Shown: positions 1 through 8,043 of the stretch, piece after piece | How positions within the stretch are numbered: the first letter of the stretch is position 1 | Layout: the number at the start of each line of letters is the position of its first letter | From: Candidatus Solirubrobacter pratensis | GTDB lineage: Bacteria; Actinomycetota; Thermoleophilia; Solirubrobacterales; Solirubrobacteraceae | Direction: 5' to 3' | Length of the DNA stretch: 64,000 nt | Assembly (NCBI RefSeq): GCF_000425945.1 | Contig: NZ_KE384480.1 | Location: forward strand, 310,001-374,000 | Notes under the pieces: generated by a model | What the model was told of the DNA's origin: nothing | Seen by the model: the letters and a program-made list of their open reading frames with translations, nothing else | Databases searched by the model: none | Position numbers and translations under genes: made by a program

Positions 1-298
1 CGTGGTCGGCGCGGCCGCCGACGAGCTCGTCGCGGACCGTGCGCGTCTCGTCGAGGTCGTCGCCCTGGCCGAGCAGCGCGAGGCCGAGTCCCGTCGCACG
101 CGTCAGCGCGCCTGCGTCGGCGTCCTCCAGCCCGGCCACGAGCCGCAGCAGCGTCGACTTGCCGTCGCCGTTGCGCCCGACGACGCCGATCCGGTCGCCC
201 GCCGATACGCCGAGTGTGATGCCGCGCAGCACCGAGCGGCTGCCATAGCCCTTGTCGACGTCCTTGAGGTTGACGAGATTGCGCGGCGGAGCGGTCAC
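1..298 (-). CDS. ABC-F family ATP-binding protein, N-terminal part (truncated by window edge)
   Basis: The reverse strand reads as the N-terminus of a duplicated-ATPase (ABC-F) protein: about 15 residues in comes the strand LKDVDKGYG, then the Walker A loop GRNGDGKST and a segment AGLEDADAGALTRATG typical of Uup/EttA-like proteins. ABC-F proteins are soluble, lack membrane domains and mostly act on the ribosome as translation factors or antibiotic-protection proteins. Only about 99 residues are present; the rest lies to the left. The start is taken as a GTG at 298. A TAGTCT box at 308-313 (minus strand) sits 9 nt before it, which would suit a leaderless or very short leader transcript. Whether it is a housekeeping or a resistance ABC-F cannot be told from this fragment. 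Confidence 0.85.
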   Translation of the reverse strand, partial: MTAPPRNLVNLKDVDKGYGSRSVLRGITLGVSAGDRIGVVGRNGDGKSTLLRLVAGLEDADAGALTRATGLGLALLGQGDDLDETRTVRDELVGGRADH

Positions 299-390
299 CG
301 GCCGTTGAGACTACGAACCCGCGGTTCGCGCGCATCCAGCTCGCCGCAAACTGGCCGGAAGTTCGCGCGCGACGTCCCCCGGGTCTGGCA

Positions 391-396
391 TATATA
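391..396 (+). promoter_or_regulatory. Probable -10 element (TATATA)
   Basis: This AT-only hexamer stands in strongly GC-rich sequence 5 nt before the GTG of the receiver-domain gene at 402. It is the clearest -10-like box in the 299-401 gap. The spacing suggests transcription starts at or next to the start codon. Confidence 0.5.
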
Positions 397-401
397 GGGG
401 C

Positions 402-821
402 GTGAGCGTGCGAGAGCCGGGTACACGGGCCTGGATGCCCCGGGTGCTGGTCGTCGAGGACAACGTCGACATCGGCTGGCTGCTCTGCCATGCCCTGCGC
501 ACCGCCGGCTGGGCGACCGACCTCGCGCACCGCGGCGACGTCGCGCTGGACCGCCTCGCGCGGCCGCCGGTGCCCGACCTCGTGGTGCTCGACTACCGGA
601 TGCCCGAGCTCACGGGCGAGGACGTCCTGCGCGCCATCCGCGTGCATCCTCAGCTGCACGCGCTGCCGGTCGTGCTGTGCTCGGCCGACGGCCCGCACGA
701 GCTCCCGGCCGACCTGTGCGCGATGGTCAGCGCCGTTATCGACAAGCCGTTCACCATCGCCGAGGTCGTGAGCGCCGCGAGCGCCGCGATCGATCTGCCG
801 CGGACGTCCAGCCGCGCGTAG
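402..821 (+). CDS. Single-domain response regulator
   Basis: The product is a 139-residue protein made only of a CheY-like receiver domain. Visible landmarks are the acidic pair in VVEDN near the N-terminus, the phospho-acceptor Asp in VVLDYRMPE, the Ser switch position in VLCSADGP and the conserved Lys in DKPF. There is no DNA-binding or enzymatic output domain, so it probably works by protein contact in a phosphorelay. No histidine kinase gene lies nearby. The GTG at 402 is chosen because the TATATA box lies 5 nt upstream; an ATG at 435 that begins right before the first beta strand is the alternative. It is followed 10 nt later by pobA, but a separate -10-like box (TAGGAT, 819-824) overlaps its stop codon. 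Confidence 0.85.
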   Translation: MSVREPGTRAWMPRVLVVEDNVDIGWLLCHALRTAGWATDLAHRGDVALDRLARPPVPDLVVLDYRMPELTGEDVLRAIRVHPQLHALPVVLCSADGPHELPADLCAMVSAVIDKPFTIAEVVSAASAAIDLPRTSSRA

Positions 822-831
822 GATCGGCGCG

Positions 832-2022
832 ATGGCGTCGGAGGAGCGCACGCAGGTCGGCATCGTCGGCGCGGGCCCGGCCGGGCTCGTACTCGGGCGG
901 CTCCTGGAGCTCGCGGGCATCGACACGGTCATCCTCGAGGCGCGCAGCCGCGACTACGTCGAGCACCGGATCCGCGCCGGCGTGCTCGAGCACGACACGG
1001 CCGAGCTGCTCGCCGAGGCGGGCGTGGGGGAGCGGATGCGCGCGGAGGGGCTCGTGCACGACGGGATCGAGCTGCGCTTCGGCGGCGCCGGGCACCGGAT
1101 CGACTTTCCGAAGCTCACCGGCGGTCGCCACGTCGTCCTCTACGGGCAGACGGAGCTGGTCAAGGACCTGATCGCCGCGCGGCTGGACACCGGTGCGCCG
1201 CTGCGCTTCGAGGCCACCGACGTCGCGCTGCACGACATCGAGGGCGAACCGTGGATCGCCTATGTCCACGAGGGCGCTGAGCGGATCCTGCGCTGCGACG
1301 CGATCGCCGGATGCGACGGCTTCCACGGCGTCTCGCGTCCCGCGGTCCCCGGGCTGAAGGTGTGGGAGCGCGAGTACCCGTTCGGCTGGCTCGGGATCCT
1401 CGCCGATGTCCCGCCGTCGACAGACGAGCTGATCTACGCGCACTCCGAGCGCGGCTTCGCGCTGCACAGCATGCGCTCGCTCCAGCTGAGCCGGCTCTAC
1501 GTCCAGTGCGATCCCACCGACGACATCGCGAACTGGTCCGACGCGCGCATCTGGGAGGAGCTGCATCAGCGGCTCGCGCTGGACGGCTGGTCGCTGCAGG
1601 AGGGGCCGATCCTCGACAAGGGGATCACGCCGATGCGCAGCTTCGTCGCCGAGCCGATGCGCCACGGCAGGCTCTTGCTCGCGGGCGACGCGGCCCACAT
1701 CGTCCCGCCGACGGGCGCCAAGGGCCTCAACCTCGCCGTCGCCGACGTGCGGCTGCTCGCCGAGGCGCTGATCGCGCGCTTCACCGGCGGCGGCGAGGCG
1801 CTGCTGGACGCGTACTCCGATTCCGCGCTGCAGCGCGTGTGGCGCGCCGAGCACTTCTCCTGGTGGATGACCTCGATGCTGCACCGCTTCCCCGAGCGCG
1901 ACGCGTTCGGGGAGCGGCTGCAGCTGTCCCAGCTCGACTACACGTGCCGCTCGGAAGCGGCGTCGACGTCGCTGGCCGAGAACTACGTGGGGCTGGCTAC
2001 GGATTGGTGGTCGAGAGCGTGA
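832..2022 (+). CDS. pobA: 4-hydroxybenzoate 3-monooxygenase
   Basis: This is a class A flavoprotein hydroxylase that converts 4-hydroxybenzoate to protocatechuate with NAD(P)H and O2, feeding the beta-ketoadipate pathway. The 396-residue length matches the family. The N-terminal dinucleotide fold GAGPAGL (about residues 13-19), the RAGVLE segment, the CDGFHGVSR motif (about residue 160) and the FAD-binding GDAAHIVPPTGAKGLNLA (about residue 285) are all present. A TAGGAT box at 819-824 lies 7 nt before the ATG with no Shine-Dalgarno, suggesting a leaderless message. No protocatechuate dioxygenase or AraC/IclR-type pobR gene is in the window. The 3' end runs 26 bp into the convergent peptidase gene. 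Confidence 0.93.
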   Translation: MASEERTQVGIVGAGPAGLVLGRLLELAGIDTVILEARSRDYVEHRIRAGVLEHDTAELLAEAGVGERMRAEGLVHDGIELRFGGAGHRIDFPKLTGGRHVVLYGQTELVKDLIAARLDTGAPLRFEATDVALHDIEGEPWIAYVHEGAERILRCDAIAGCDGFHGVSRPAVPGLKVWEREYPFGWLGILADVPPSTDELIYAHSERGFALHSMRSLQLSRLYVQCDPTDDIANWSDARIWEELHQRLALDGWSLQEGPILDKGITPMRSFVAEPMRHGRLLLAGDAAHIVPPTGAKGLNLAVADVRLLAEALIARFTGGGEALLDAYSDSALQRVWRAEHFSWWMTSMLHRFPERDAFGERLQLSQLDYTCRSEAASTSLAENYVGLATDWWSRA

Positions 2023-3805
2023 ACGTGAGCGTCTTGGCGTAGGTGCCGGTGCGCAGCGCGTCGGTGGCCCCGATGTGCTGCTTGAAGGCGATCGCGACCG
2101 TGGCGTTGGAGACCGGCGCGGTCCACGCGGCGGGCGTGATCTGCACCTGCAGCGGCTCGGGCAGCGTGAATGCGCCGTTGGCCAGGTGGCCGGGGTCCGA
2201 GACCGTCAGTGCGGCGTCGCCCGCCGTGGAGGTCACCTTCGCCGTCGTCTCGGCCGTGTAGGTGTTGTCGAGACCCGGCCTGAACGCCGCGAAGCTCGCT
2301 GCGCCGCTCAGCGACAGCGCCAGCGTCGCCGGCACGGTCCCGCCCACGGAGCCGTCCGCGTCGGTGCGCTGGAAGAACGTCGTCGGCGTCATCGTGGGCT
2401 TGCCCGGCGTGTACAGCCACTGCTGGAACAACGTGTCGAGCTTGGCCAGCTTGATCGCGTCGAACCCCGCCCGGTCGCGCGCGATCCGCTTGGCGAGCGC
2501 GATGAACTCGGCCGTGTCGGCGTTGCCGTAGCGGTGCTCCGCCTGCCATGTGCGCGCCAGCTCCATGAACGGCGCGTCGCCGATGATCTGGTGCAGCGCC
2601 TCGAGCGTCATCGCACCGCGCGTGTAGACCGGGAAGGTGTCGAACAGGTTCGCCGCGCTGGGGAGGTCTGCGGTCGGGATGTTCCACCGCGACGGCTGGC
2701 TCGTGCGGTTGTACTCGGTCGTGAACGTCGCCGCCGGTGTCGCCCCGCCGTTGAACCGGTTCGACCAGTTCCACTGCGACCACGTCGCCCAGCCCTCGTT
2801 GAGCCAGATGTCCTCCCATTGCTTCAGCGAGACGCTGTCGCCGAACCACTGGTGGCTGATCTCGTGGGAGAGCGTGCCCGCGCTGACGGAGCTCGTCGGG
2901 AAGTGGATCTTGGTCTGGACCTCGAGCACGTACCCGACGCCGGAGAGCCGGTCCACGACCGCGCCGATCGAGTCGAACGGGTAGGCGCCGTAGATGCTCG
3001 ACATGAAGCTCGTGATCTGGTCCTCGCGCGCGAGCGTCGCGAGCACCGTGCTCTTGGTGTTGGCGGGATAGGAGCTGTCGATCGCGTTGTAGAGCTGCAG
3101 CGCCGCGCCGCTTGCCCCGAGCGCGGTCGGCGCGGCGACCGCCGTGTAGTCGAAGTCGCCGACCGTAGCGGTGGAGAGGTAGGTCGCCATCGGAAACGAC
3201 TCGCGCCAGTGCCACGTGCTCGTCCCGTTCGGGTGGTCGGTCCGCGACACCAGCTCGCCGTTGGACAGCGCGGTCTTCGCGCTGGGCACCGTGATGCTGA
3301 CGTCGTAGGTCGCCTTGTCCAGCGGATGGTCGTTGTTCGGGAACCACGCCATCGCGCCCATCGGCTCGTTGACGACGAATGCGCCGTCGGGTGTGCGCAG
3401 CCAGCCTTCGAGCGACTCGTCCGGGTCCTCGACCTCCTGCGGCATCCCCGTGTACGCGACGTCGACGTCGAACGCCGCGTTGTTCGCGATGCCCGCCGCC
3501 GGCCTGATGACGAGCTTGTCGCCTTCGCGGGCGAACGCCGCCGGCGCGCCGTCGACGGTGACGGCCGTGACGGTCATGCCGCGGAAGTCGAGGCTGAGCT
3601 CCGACAGGTTCTGCTTGGCGATCGCGTCGATGCCGGCCGTCGACGTCATCGTGTTCGCCACGGGGTCGTAGTCGATCGCGAGGTCGTAGTGCTGGACGTC
3701 GTAGCCGCCGTTGCCCAGCGCGGGCAGCAGCCGGTCGCCCAGGCTGCGCGAGCCTGGCGAGTACTGCGCCAGTGCGCTCGAGCTCAGCGCGAGGCTGAGC
3801 AACAC
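1997..3805 (-). CDS. Exported M1-family zinc metallopeptidase with C-terminal LTFTLSTT module
   Basis: The product is a 602-residue aminopeptidase-N-like protein. A short hydrophobic N-terminus ending in SSALA looks like a signal peptide. The M1 N-terminal beta domain is followed by the zinc site HEISH with the third ligand Glu in NEGWA about 18 residues on. M1 enzymes remove N-terminal residues from peptides; being exported, it would act outside the membrane. The last 114 residues (2000-2341) are the beta-rich module shared with five other enzymes in this window. The start is a GTG at 3805, only 16 nt after a perfect 13-bp hairpin and without a clear ribosome site, so the true start is uncertain. 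The 3' end overlaps pobA by 26 nt. Confidence 0.88.
   Translation of the reverse strand: MLLSLALSSSALAQYSPGSRSLGDRLLPALGNGGYDVQHYDLAIDYDPVANTMTSTAGIDAIAKQNLSELSLDFRGMTVTAVTVDGAPAAFAREGDKLVIRPAAGIANNAAFDVDVAYTGMPQEVEDPDESLEGWLRTPDGAFVVNEPMGAMAWFPNNDHPLDKATYDVSITVPSAKTALSNGELVSRTDHPNGTSTWHWRESFPMATYLSTATVGDFDYTAVAAPTALGASGAALQLYNAIDSSYPANTKSTVLATLAREDQITSFMSSIYGAYPFDSIGAVVDRLSGVGYVLEVQTKIHFPTSSVSAGTLSHEISHQWFGDSVSLKQWEDIWLNEGWATWSQWNWSNRFNGGATPAATFTTEYNRTSQPSRWNIPTADLPSAANLFDTFPVYTRGAMTLEALHQIIGDAPFMELARTWQAEHRYGNADTAEFIALAKRIARDRAGFDAIKLAKLDTLFQQWLYTPGKPTMTPTTFFQRTDADGSVGGTVPATLALSLSGAASFAAFRPGLDNTYTAETTAKVTSTAGDAALTVSDPGHLANGAFTLPEPLQVQITPAAWTAPVSNATVAIAFKQHIGATDALRTGTYAKTLTFTLSTTNP
2000..2341 (-). 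other. Shared C-terminal module, copy 1 (M1 peptidase)
   Basis: This segment encodes the last 114 residues, running from GTVPATLAL to the terminal LRTGTYAKTLTFTLSTTNP. Conserved landmarks are STAGDAALTVSDPGHL, NGAFTL, a Trp in AAWTAPVSN, and AFKQHIGA. It matches copies 2-6 in unrelated enzymes. Confidence 0.85.
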
Positions 3806-3821
3806 GCCGCCGGGGGGCGGC

Positions 3822-3853
3822 GGCTGTGCGCCGGCGTGGACCGGCGCACAGCC
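3822..3853 (-). terminator. Perfect 13-bp hairpin between DUF4142 gene and M1 peptidase gene
   Basis: Arms GGCTGTGCGCCGG (3822-3834) and CCGGCGCACAGCC (3841-3853) enclose a 6-nt loop. It lies 15 nt past the DUF4142 stop codon on the minus strand. There is no U-tract, as is common in GC-rich actinobacteria. It probably ends or attenuates transcription between the two genes. Confidence 0.6.
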
Positions 3854-3868
3854 ACAGCGATACGCGGC

Positions 3869-4462
3869 TCAGGTCAGAGACGCGAGGGCGTCCTGCGCGA
3901 GTTGCAGGTGCTCCTTGAGGACGGGCAGCTCGTTTTCCGCCTCGTCGCGGATGTCGGGATTGCAGCCCTTGTCGACCTCGTCCTGGGCTTCCTTGATGTC
4001 CTGCTTGTGGTCGTGGACCTCGAGGTCGGCGTACCAGCGGTCGAAGTCGCGGCCGTGGAACTGGGCGACGGCGCGCAGCATCCACTGCTGGGTCGGGGAC
4101 GGCGAGTCGGGCACGTCGATCCCGAGCCGTTCCGCGAGCTCGGTTGCGTCCTTGAGCGACTTCGTGTGGTCCTCGACGAGTCGCTTGCCGAGGGCGCGGA
4201 CCTTGTCGGTGGTCGCCTGGCGCTGCGCGAGCTGGCCGCCCTGGATCTCGAACAGGTCGCCCTGGATCGACATCATCAACCACTCCTCATCCCAGGCGGA
4301 GTAGTCGTTCGGGCCGCAACGGTGGTCGGTCGCGTGGCGCGTGCCGTGGTCGGCGTGGTTCTGGCTGCTGTCGCCCCTGGCGAGGGCGAGGGATCCCGTG
4401 CCGGTCAGCGCCAGCACGAGACACGCTGCCAGCGGCGCCAGCAGACGGCGGAGGTGGGGCAT
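3869..4462 (-). CDS. Exported DUF4142 ferritin-like protein
   Basis: The product is a 197-residue protein with an N-terminal signal peptide (basic MPHLRRLL, then a hydrophobic stretch ending in SLALA). The mature part is alpha-helical and matches DUF4142: a helix starting QGDLFEIQGGQLA, VRALGKRLVEDHTKSLKDATELAERLG, and a Cys in DKGCNPD. DUF4142 proteins are predicted four-helix bundles of unknown function, often secreted or periplasmic. The ATG at 4462 is chosen because TAGGAGC lies about 8 nt upstream and because the signal peptide begins there; an in-frame upstream extension to 4561 is unlikely. A strong hairpin follows the stop codon. Confidence 0.82.
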   Translation of the reverse strand: MPHLRRLLAPLAACLVLALTGTGSLALARGDSSQNHADHGTRHATDHRCGPNDYSAWDEEWLMMSIQGDLFEIQGGQLAQRQATTDKVRALGKRLVEDHTKSLKDATELAERLGIDVPDSPSPTQQWMLRAVAQFHGRDFDRWYADLEVHDHKQDIKEAQDEVDKGCNPDIRDEAENELPVLKEHLQLAQDALASLT

Positions 4463-4651
4463 TCTTGCTCCTACGAGTTCGACTTTGACGTAGCGAAGTC
4501 GGCCGACCCGCGCCTTCTTCCAATCGCCCAAAAGACGAAAACGATCGGTGTTCGCGTCCATACTCGCGAACGCTGACGCCCCTGATCGAGTCTCGGGAAC
4601 CTCCCAGGAAAGCCTGGGCTGCGCTTGAAGTGGCGCACCTAGCTTGAGCCC

Positions 4652-4951
4652 ATGCCAACGCCTCAGCCATCCGACCGCGCCGTCCTCGGCCGCGCCCGCC
4701 TCGCCGAGCGCGCCCGCCGCGTGGCGCGGATCCGGCGAGCCGTCGTGGCCGCTACGCTCGCCGCCTTCGTCCTCGCGTGGGGCGTGATCGTGTTCGACGG
4801 GCCGATGGGCACGACCAAGCTCGCCGCCGCCGGCGCGAGCACGAGCGCCACCGTGTCGCCGAGCAGCGACGGCACGTGGGAGCAGTCGACCTCCTCGGGG
4901 TCCTCGGCCTCGAGCGACCCCCCGGCCGCGGTCACCACCGGCCAGTCCTGA
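4652..4951 (+). CDS. Small single-pass membrane protein of unknown function
   Basis: The product is a 99-residue protein: a basic N-terminal third rich in Arg, one membrane segment (about residues 29-48, AAFVLAWGVIVF) and a Ser/Thr-rich low-complexity tail. I do not recognise the family. The stop codon overlaps the ATG of the next gene (TGATG), and that gene in turn overlaps apbE, so the three are one operon. A TAGCTT box (4640-4645) lies 6 nt before the ATG, consistent with a leaderless start. The position beside a haem-type membrane protein and a flavin transferase suggests a role in the same redox module, but no flavin-attachment motif of the usual (S/T)GAT type is visible in its tail. Confidence 0.7.
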   Translation: MPTPQPSDRAVLGRARLAERARRVARIRRAVVAATLAAFVLAWGVIVFDGPMGTTKLAAAGASTSATVSPSSDGTWEQSTSSGSSASSDPPAAVTTGQS

Positions 4952-5487
4952 TGCTCGCCGCCGCCTACTCCGAGCACTTCTTCTGGATCACCAGCCGCGC
5001 GGCGGGGGTCGTCGCGCTGCTGGCGTCCAGCCTTGCCGTCTCGCTCGGCCTGATGATGGGCGGCCGCCTGACCAAGGCCCGCATCCCCGACCTGCGCGTC
5101 ACCCACGAGGCGCTTTCGCTGGCGACGGTCGGCGCGCTGCTCGTGCACGCGCTCGCGCTGCTCGGCGACTCGTTCCTGAAGCCGAGCCTCGCGGACGTCA
5201 CGATCCCGTTCGTGAGCGGCTACCAGCGCCTGTGGACGACGACCGGCATCGTCGCCGGGTGGACGCTGATCCTGCTCGGCCTCTCCTACTACGCACGCGG
5301 GCGCATCGGTCCCGCGCGCTGGCGCTCCCTGCACCGCTTCACGGCGCTCGGCTGGCTGCTCGGCGTCGCGCACTCGGTCGGCGAGGGGACCGACGCGGGC
5401 GCCGCGTGGTTCCTGATCGCGGCCGCCGCCGTCGTGCTCCCCGCGAGCGCGCTGCTCGTCGCGCGCCTCACGCCCGCGGAGCAGTGA
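4951..5487 (+). CDS. Ferric-reductase-like transmembrane protein
   Basis: The product is a 178-residue protein with about five to six hydrophobic helices. His residues occur in THEALSL, LLVHALAL, SLHRFTAL and GVAHSVG, as expected for the haem-ligating helices of the ferric reductase-like/MsrQ-type membrane domain. There is no C-terminal flavodoxin-reductase (FAD/NADPH) domain, so electrons must come from another protein. Its stop overlaps the apbE start (GTGATGG) and its ATG overlaps the upstream stop, indicating translational coupling. The function is inferred as transmembrane electron transfer together with the ApbE product; the electron donor and acceptor are unknown. Confidence 0.75.
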   Translation: MLAAAYSEHFFWITSRAAGVVALLASSLAVSLGLMMGGRLTKARIPDLRVTHEALSLATVGALLVHALALLGDSFLKPSLADVTIPFVSGYQRLWTTTGIVAGWTLILLGLSYYARGRIGPARWRSLHRFTALGWLLGVAHSVGEGTDAGAAWFLIAAAAVVLPASALLVARLTPAEQ

Positions 5488-6377
5488 TGGACTCGTCGTT
5501 CGCCTGCTTCGGCTCCACCTGCGCCGTCCACGCCGACCCGGACGGCGCCCGGCGCGCCCGCGCCCAGCTGCTCGAGTGGCACAACCGCTTCAGCCGCTTC
5601 AACGCGGCGAGCGAGCTCTCGCGGCTCAACCGCGATCCGCGCCCTGCGGTCGAGGTCAGCCCGACGATGGCGAAGCTCGTGCAGGCGGTCATCGAGGCCG
5701 CCGAGCAGACCGGCGGGCTGGTCGACGGCACGCTCGCGGACGAGATCGAGGCCGCCGGCTACGGCGCGGACCTCGGTGCGTCGCTGCCGCTCGCGCTCTC
5801 CCTGCGCCTTGCGCCGCCGCGGCGCCCGGCGGGACCCCGGCCCGGCGCCCGCCGGCGCGCGCTGCGGCTCGAGGACGGCGTCCTGCACCGGCCGCCGGGC
5901 GTCGCGATCGACGGCGGCGGCTTGGCCAAGGGGCTGTTCGCCGACCTGATCGCCGCGGAGCTGGAGGGCACGTTCGCCGTCGACTGCGCGGGCGACGTCC
6001 GGCTCGGCGGCACGCCGCGCGCCGTCCACGTCGCCAGCCCGTTCGGCGGCGAGCCGCTGCACACGTTCACCCTCGGCGACGCCGGCGTGGCGACCAGCGG
6101 CATCGGCCGCCGCTCCTGGCTCGGACCCGACGGCCGTCCCGCCCACCACCTGCTCGATCCCGCGACGGGGCGGCCCGCCTACACCGGCGTCGTGCAGGCG
6201 ACCGCCATCGCTGCGACCGCGCTCGAGGCGGAGTGGCGCGCCAAGGCGGCCGTGCTCGCCGGCCCGGAGCGGGCCGGCGAGTGGCTCCCGCACGGCGGTG
6301 CCGTCGTCCTCGACGACGGGACCCACGTCGTGCGGACCCCTGAGGGGGATTCGCCGGCGGCGTGGACGCGGCGCTGA
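5487..6377 (+). CDS. apbE: ApbE-like FAD:protein FMN transferase
   Basis: The product is a 296-residue protein matching the ApbE family, which attaches FMN covalently to Ser/Thr of target redox proteins using FAD and Mg2+. Key family features are visible: the FSRFNAASELSRLN stretch near residue 35, IDGGGLAKGLFAD (about residue 145), the VDCAGDVRLGG strand and HHLLDPATGRPA (about residue 220). No signal peptide or lipobox is evident. It is the last gene of a three-gene operon with a ferric-reductase-like membrane protein. A clear FMN-binding-domain substrate protein is absent nearby, so its target may be encoded elsewhere or be unconventional. Confidence 0.85.
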   Translation: MDSSFACFGSTCAVHADPDGARRARAQLLEWHNRFSRFNAASELSRLNRDPRPAVEVSPTMAKLVQAVIEAAEQTGGLVDGTLADEIEAAGYGADLGASLPLALSLRLAPPRRPAGPRPGARRRALRLEDGVLHRPPGVAIDGGGLAKGLFADLIAAELEGTFAVDCAGDVRLGGTPRAVHVASPFGGEPLHTFTLGDAGVATSGIGRRSWLGPDGRPAHHLLDPATGRPAYTGVVQATAIAATALEAEWRAKAAVLAGPERAGEWLPHGGAVVLDDGTHVVRTPEGDSPAAWTRR

Positions 6378-6400
6378 CGGAGCGGACCCTCGGCCGCGCC

Positions 6401-6414
6401 GGCGCTCGAGCGCC
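6401..6414. terminator. Palindrome between convergent apbE and amidotransferase genes
   Basis: GGCGCTCGAGCGCC is a perfect 14-bp palindrome in the 45-bp gap between two convergent genes. It has no loop outside the palindrome centre and no U-tract, so terminator function is only a guess. Confidence 0.3.
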
Positions 6415-6422
6415 TCGCCGGC

Positions 6423-7040
6423 CTAGAGGCGCGCCGCGAAGGCGTCGAAGAGCCGGTCGGCCGCCACGACCGCCGCCTCGGCCGGCTCCGCCGAGAACCC
6501 GTACCGGCCTTCCTCGTCCCACCCGGCGGCGATCTCCGCGGTCGCCTCCGGGTGGAACTGCACCGCGAGGTGACGGCCGTGCGAGAACGCCTGGACTCCG
6601 TAGGCGTTCGCCGCGAGCCGGGCCGCGCCCGGCGGCAGCTCGAAGCCGTCCTCGTGCCAGGCCACCCACGGACCGGCGGCGATTCCGGCGTCGCCGCTCT
6701 CGACATCGATCCAGCCGATCTCTGGCTCGGGCAGCCGGAACACGCGCGCGCCCAGGACCGCCGCCAGCGCCTGCGCGCCGAAGCAGATGCCGAGCACCGG
6801 CAGTCCGGCGGCGTCGGCCTCGCGCAGCCATGCAAGCTCGTGCTTGATCCAGCGCCGGCCGCAGTCCACGACGGACTGGTCGGACCCGAGCGCGACGGCG
6901 AAGCCGACCTCGCGCGGATCGGGCAGCGGCTCGCCACGGTCGACGCGCACCACCTCCAGGGCGAGGCCCCGCGACGCGGCCCACGGCTCGAGCAGGCCGG
7001 CCGGCGCGTCCGCCTGCGTCTGGAGCACGACGCCCGTCAC
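6423..7040 (-). CDS. Class I glutamine amidotransferase-like protein
   Basis: The product is a 205-residue stand-alone GATase1 domain. The nucleophile elbow GICFGAQALA carries the catalytic Cys (about residue 84), and the His-Glu pair is in QFHPEAT (about residue 167). Such single-domain proteins resemble GuaA-type amidotransferases and include gamma-glutamyl-peptide hydrolases and amine-glutamate cleaving enzymes; the substrate cannot be inferred. The GTG at 7040 is chosen because the first beta strand (TGVVLQTQADAP) starts there; the reading frame is open further upstream but with non-coding composition. No partner synthetase is adjacent. Confidence 0.82.
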   Translation of the reverse strand: MTGVVLQTQADAPAGLLEPWAASRGLALEVVRVDRGEPLPDPREVGFAVALGSDQSVVDCGRRWIKHELAWLREADAAGLPVLGICFGAQALAAVLGARVFRLPEPEIGWIDVESGDAGIAAGPWVAWHEDGFELPPGAARLAANAYGVQAFSHGRHLAVQFHPEATAEIAAGWDEEGRYGFSAEPAEAAVVAADRLFDAFAARL

Positions 7041-7289
7041 GGCCGCTCCGTCGGATCGCCCGGGGAGCGCGGGTCGCGGAGGTCGAACGCTGGGAGTGTC
7101 GTGAATGTCGGCGTGCACGGGGAGACCGTCGTCGAAGCGGCGGATGTACTTGTACCGGCGCGTGCGGGATCGCGCGCTGCGGCTCGGAGGCGGCGGCGAC
7201 CACCGCGGCGAGCAGCCGTGTCGTCCGGTCCGGTTCCCCGGTGACCGGCGTGGTGGCGTTGCTTCTGACACCATCACTAGGCTGGGCGG

Positions 7290-7928
7290 ATGAAGGTCGC
7301 GATCGCGGGAGGCCACGGCAAGATCGCGCTGCTGCTGACGCAGCTGCTCGCGGGCCGCGGCGACGAGGTGCGCGGGCTGATCCGGCGCGCCGAGCACGAG
7401 CAGGACGTTCGCGCCGCGGGCGGCGAGCCGGTCCTGTGCGACATCGAGCGCGAGCCGGTCCAAGCCGTGGCGACCGCGGCGGCGGGGTGCGACGCCGTGG
7501 TGTTCGCGGCGGGAGCGGGACCCGGCAGCGGCGCCGAGCGCAAGTGGACGGTCGACTACGCGGGCGCGGTCAAGCTGATGGCGGTGGGCGTCGAGCGCTA
7601 CGTGATGATCAGCTCGGTCGGCGCCGACCCCGACGCCGAGGGCGAGGACGTCTTCGCCGCCTACCTGCGGGCCAAGGGCCGCGCCGACGCCGAGCTGCAG
7701 GCGAGCGGCCTCGCATACACGATCGTCCGGCCAGGACCGCTCACCGACGAGCCGGCGACCGGGCTGGTGTCCCTGGCCGAACGGCTAGACCGGCGCGAGA
7801 TCACGCGCGCCGACACGGCCGCCATCGTCGCCGGCGCGCTCGCGGATCCGCGGCTCGCCGGTGCCACGTTCGTTGCCACCGGCGGGAAGACGCCGGTGGG
7901 CGACGCGCTGGCGGCGCTGCTCGCCTGA
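7290..7928 (+). CDS. NAD(P)-binding atypical short-chain dehydrogenase (NmrA/YwnB-like)
   Basis: The product is a 212-residue single Rossmann domain. The glycine motif AGGHGKIAL replaces the usual TGxxGxxG near the N-terminus. It is followed by ISSVGAD (about residue 112), a Lys in RAKGRADAEL and the family signature YTIVRPGPLTDEP. Members bind NAD(P) and act as isomerases, reductases or redox sensors; the substrate is unknown. A TAGGCT box at 7278-7283 sits exactly 6 nt before the ATG and no Shine-Dalgarno is seen, so the message is probably leaderless. The gene stands alone, divergent from the amidotransferase across a 249-bp gap in which I see no other feature. Confidence 0.82.
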   Translation: MKVAIAGGHGKIALLLTQLLAGRGDEVRGLIRRAEHEQDVRAAGGEPVLCDIEREPVQAVATAAAGCDAVVFAAGAGPGSGAERKWTVDYAGAVKLMAVGVERYVMISSVGADPDAEGEDVFAAYLRAKGRADAELQASGLAYTIVRPGPLTDEPATGLVSLAERLDRREITRADTAAIVAGALADPRLAGATFVATGGKTPVGDALAALLA

Positions 7929-8028
7929 CTTCAGTCCTCATTTCATGCTCACGAATGAGCTTGTGGCGAGGCCGGCGGGTGGTTAGCGTCCCGCTATTGG
8001 GTCTGGGCCTTCGCGCCTGAAGAGGGAC

Positions 8029-8034
8029 AAAGGA
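8029..8034 (+). promoter_or_regulatory. Ribosome binding site deciding the M1 peptidase start
   Basis: AAGGAG abuts the GTG at 8035 but lies 9 nt before the in-frame GTG at 8044. The latter spacing is normal, so 8044 is the better start. Confidence 0.7.
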
Positions 8035-8043
8035 GTGTCACAA

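Noticed and set aside
2075..4576. 833-codon plus-strand open frame opposite the M1 and DUF4142 genes
   Set aside because: It runs across two well-supported minus-strand genes and their hairpin, with low-complexity Arg-rich translation.
7041..7289. Small gene or riboswitch in the 249-bp gap
   Set aside because: I saw no coding bias, no conserved hairpin set and no RNA family pattern; only a TAGGCT box for the downstream gene is supported.
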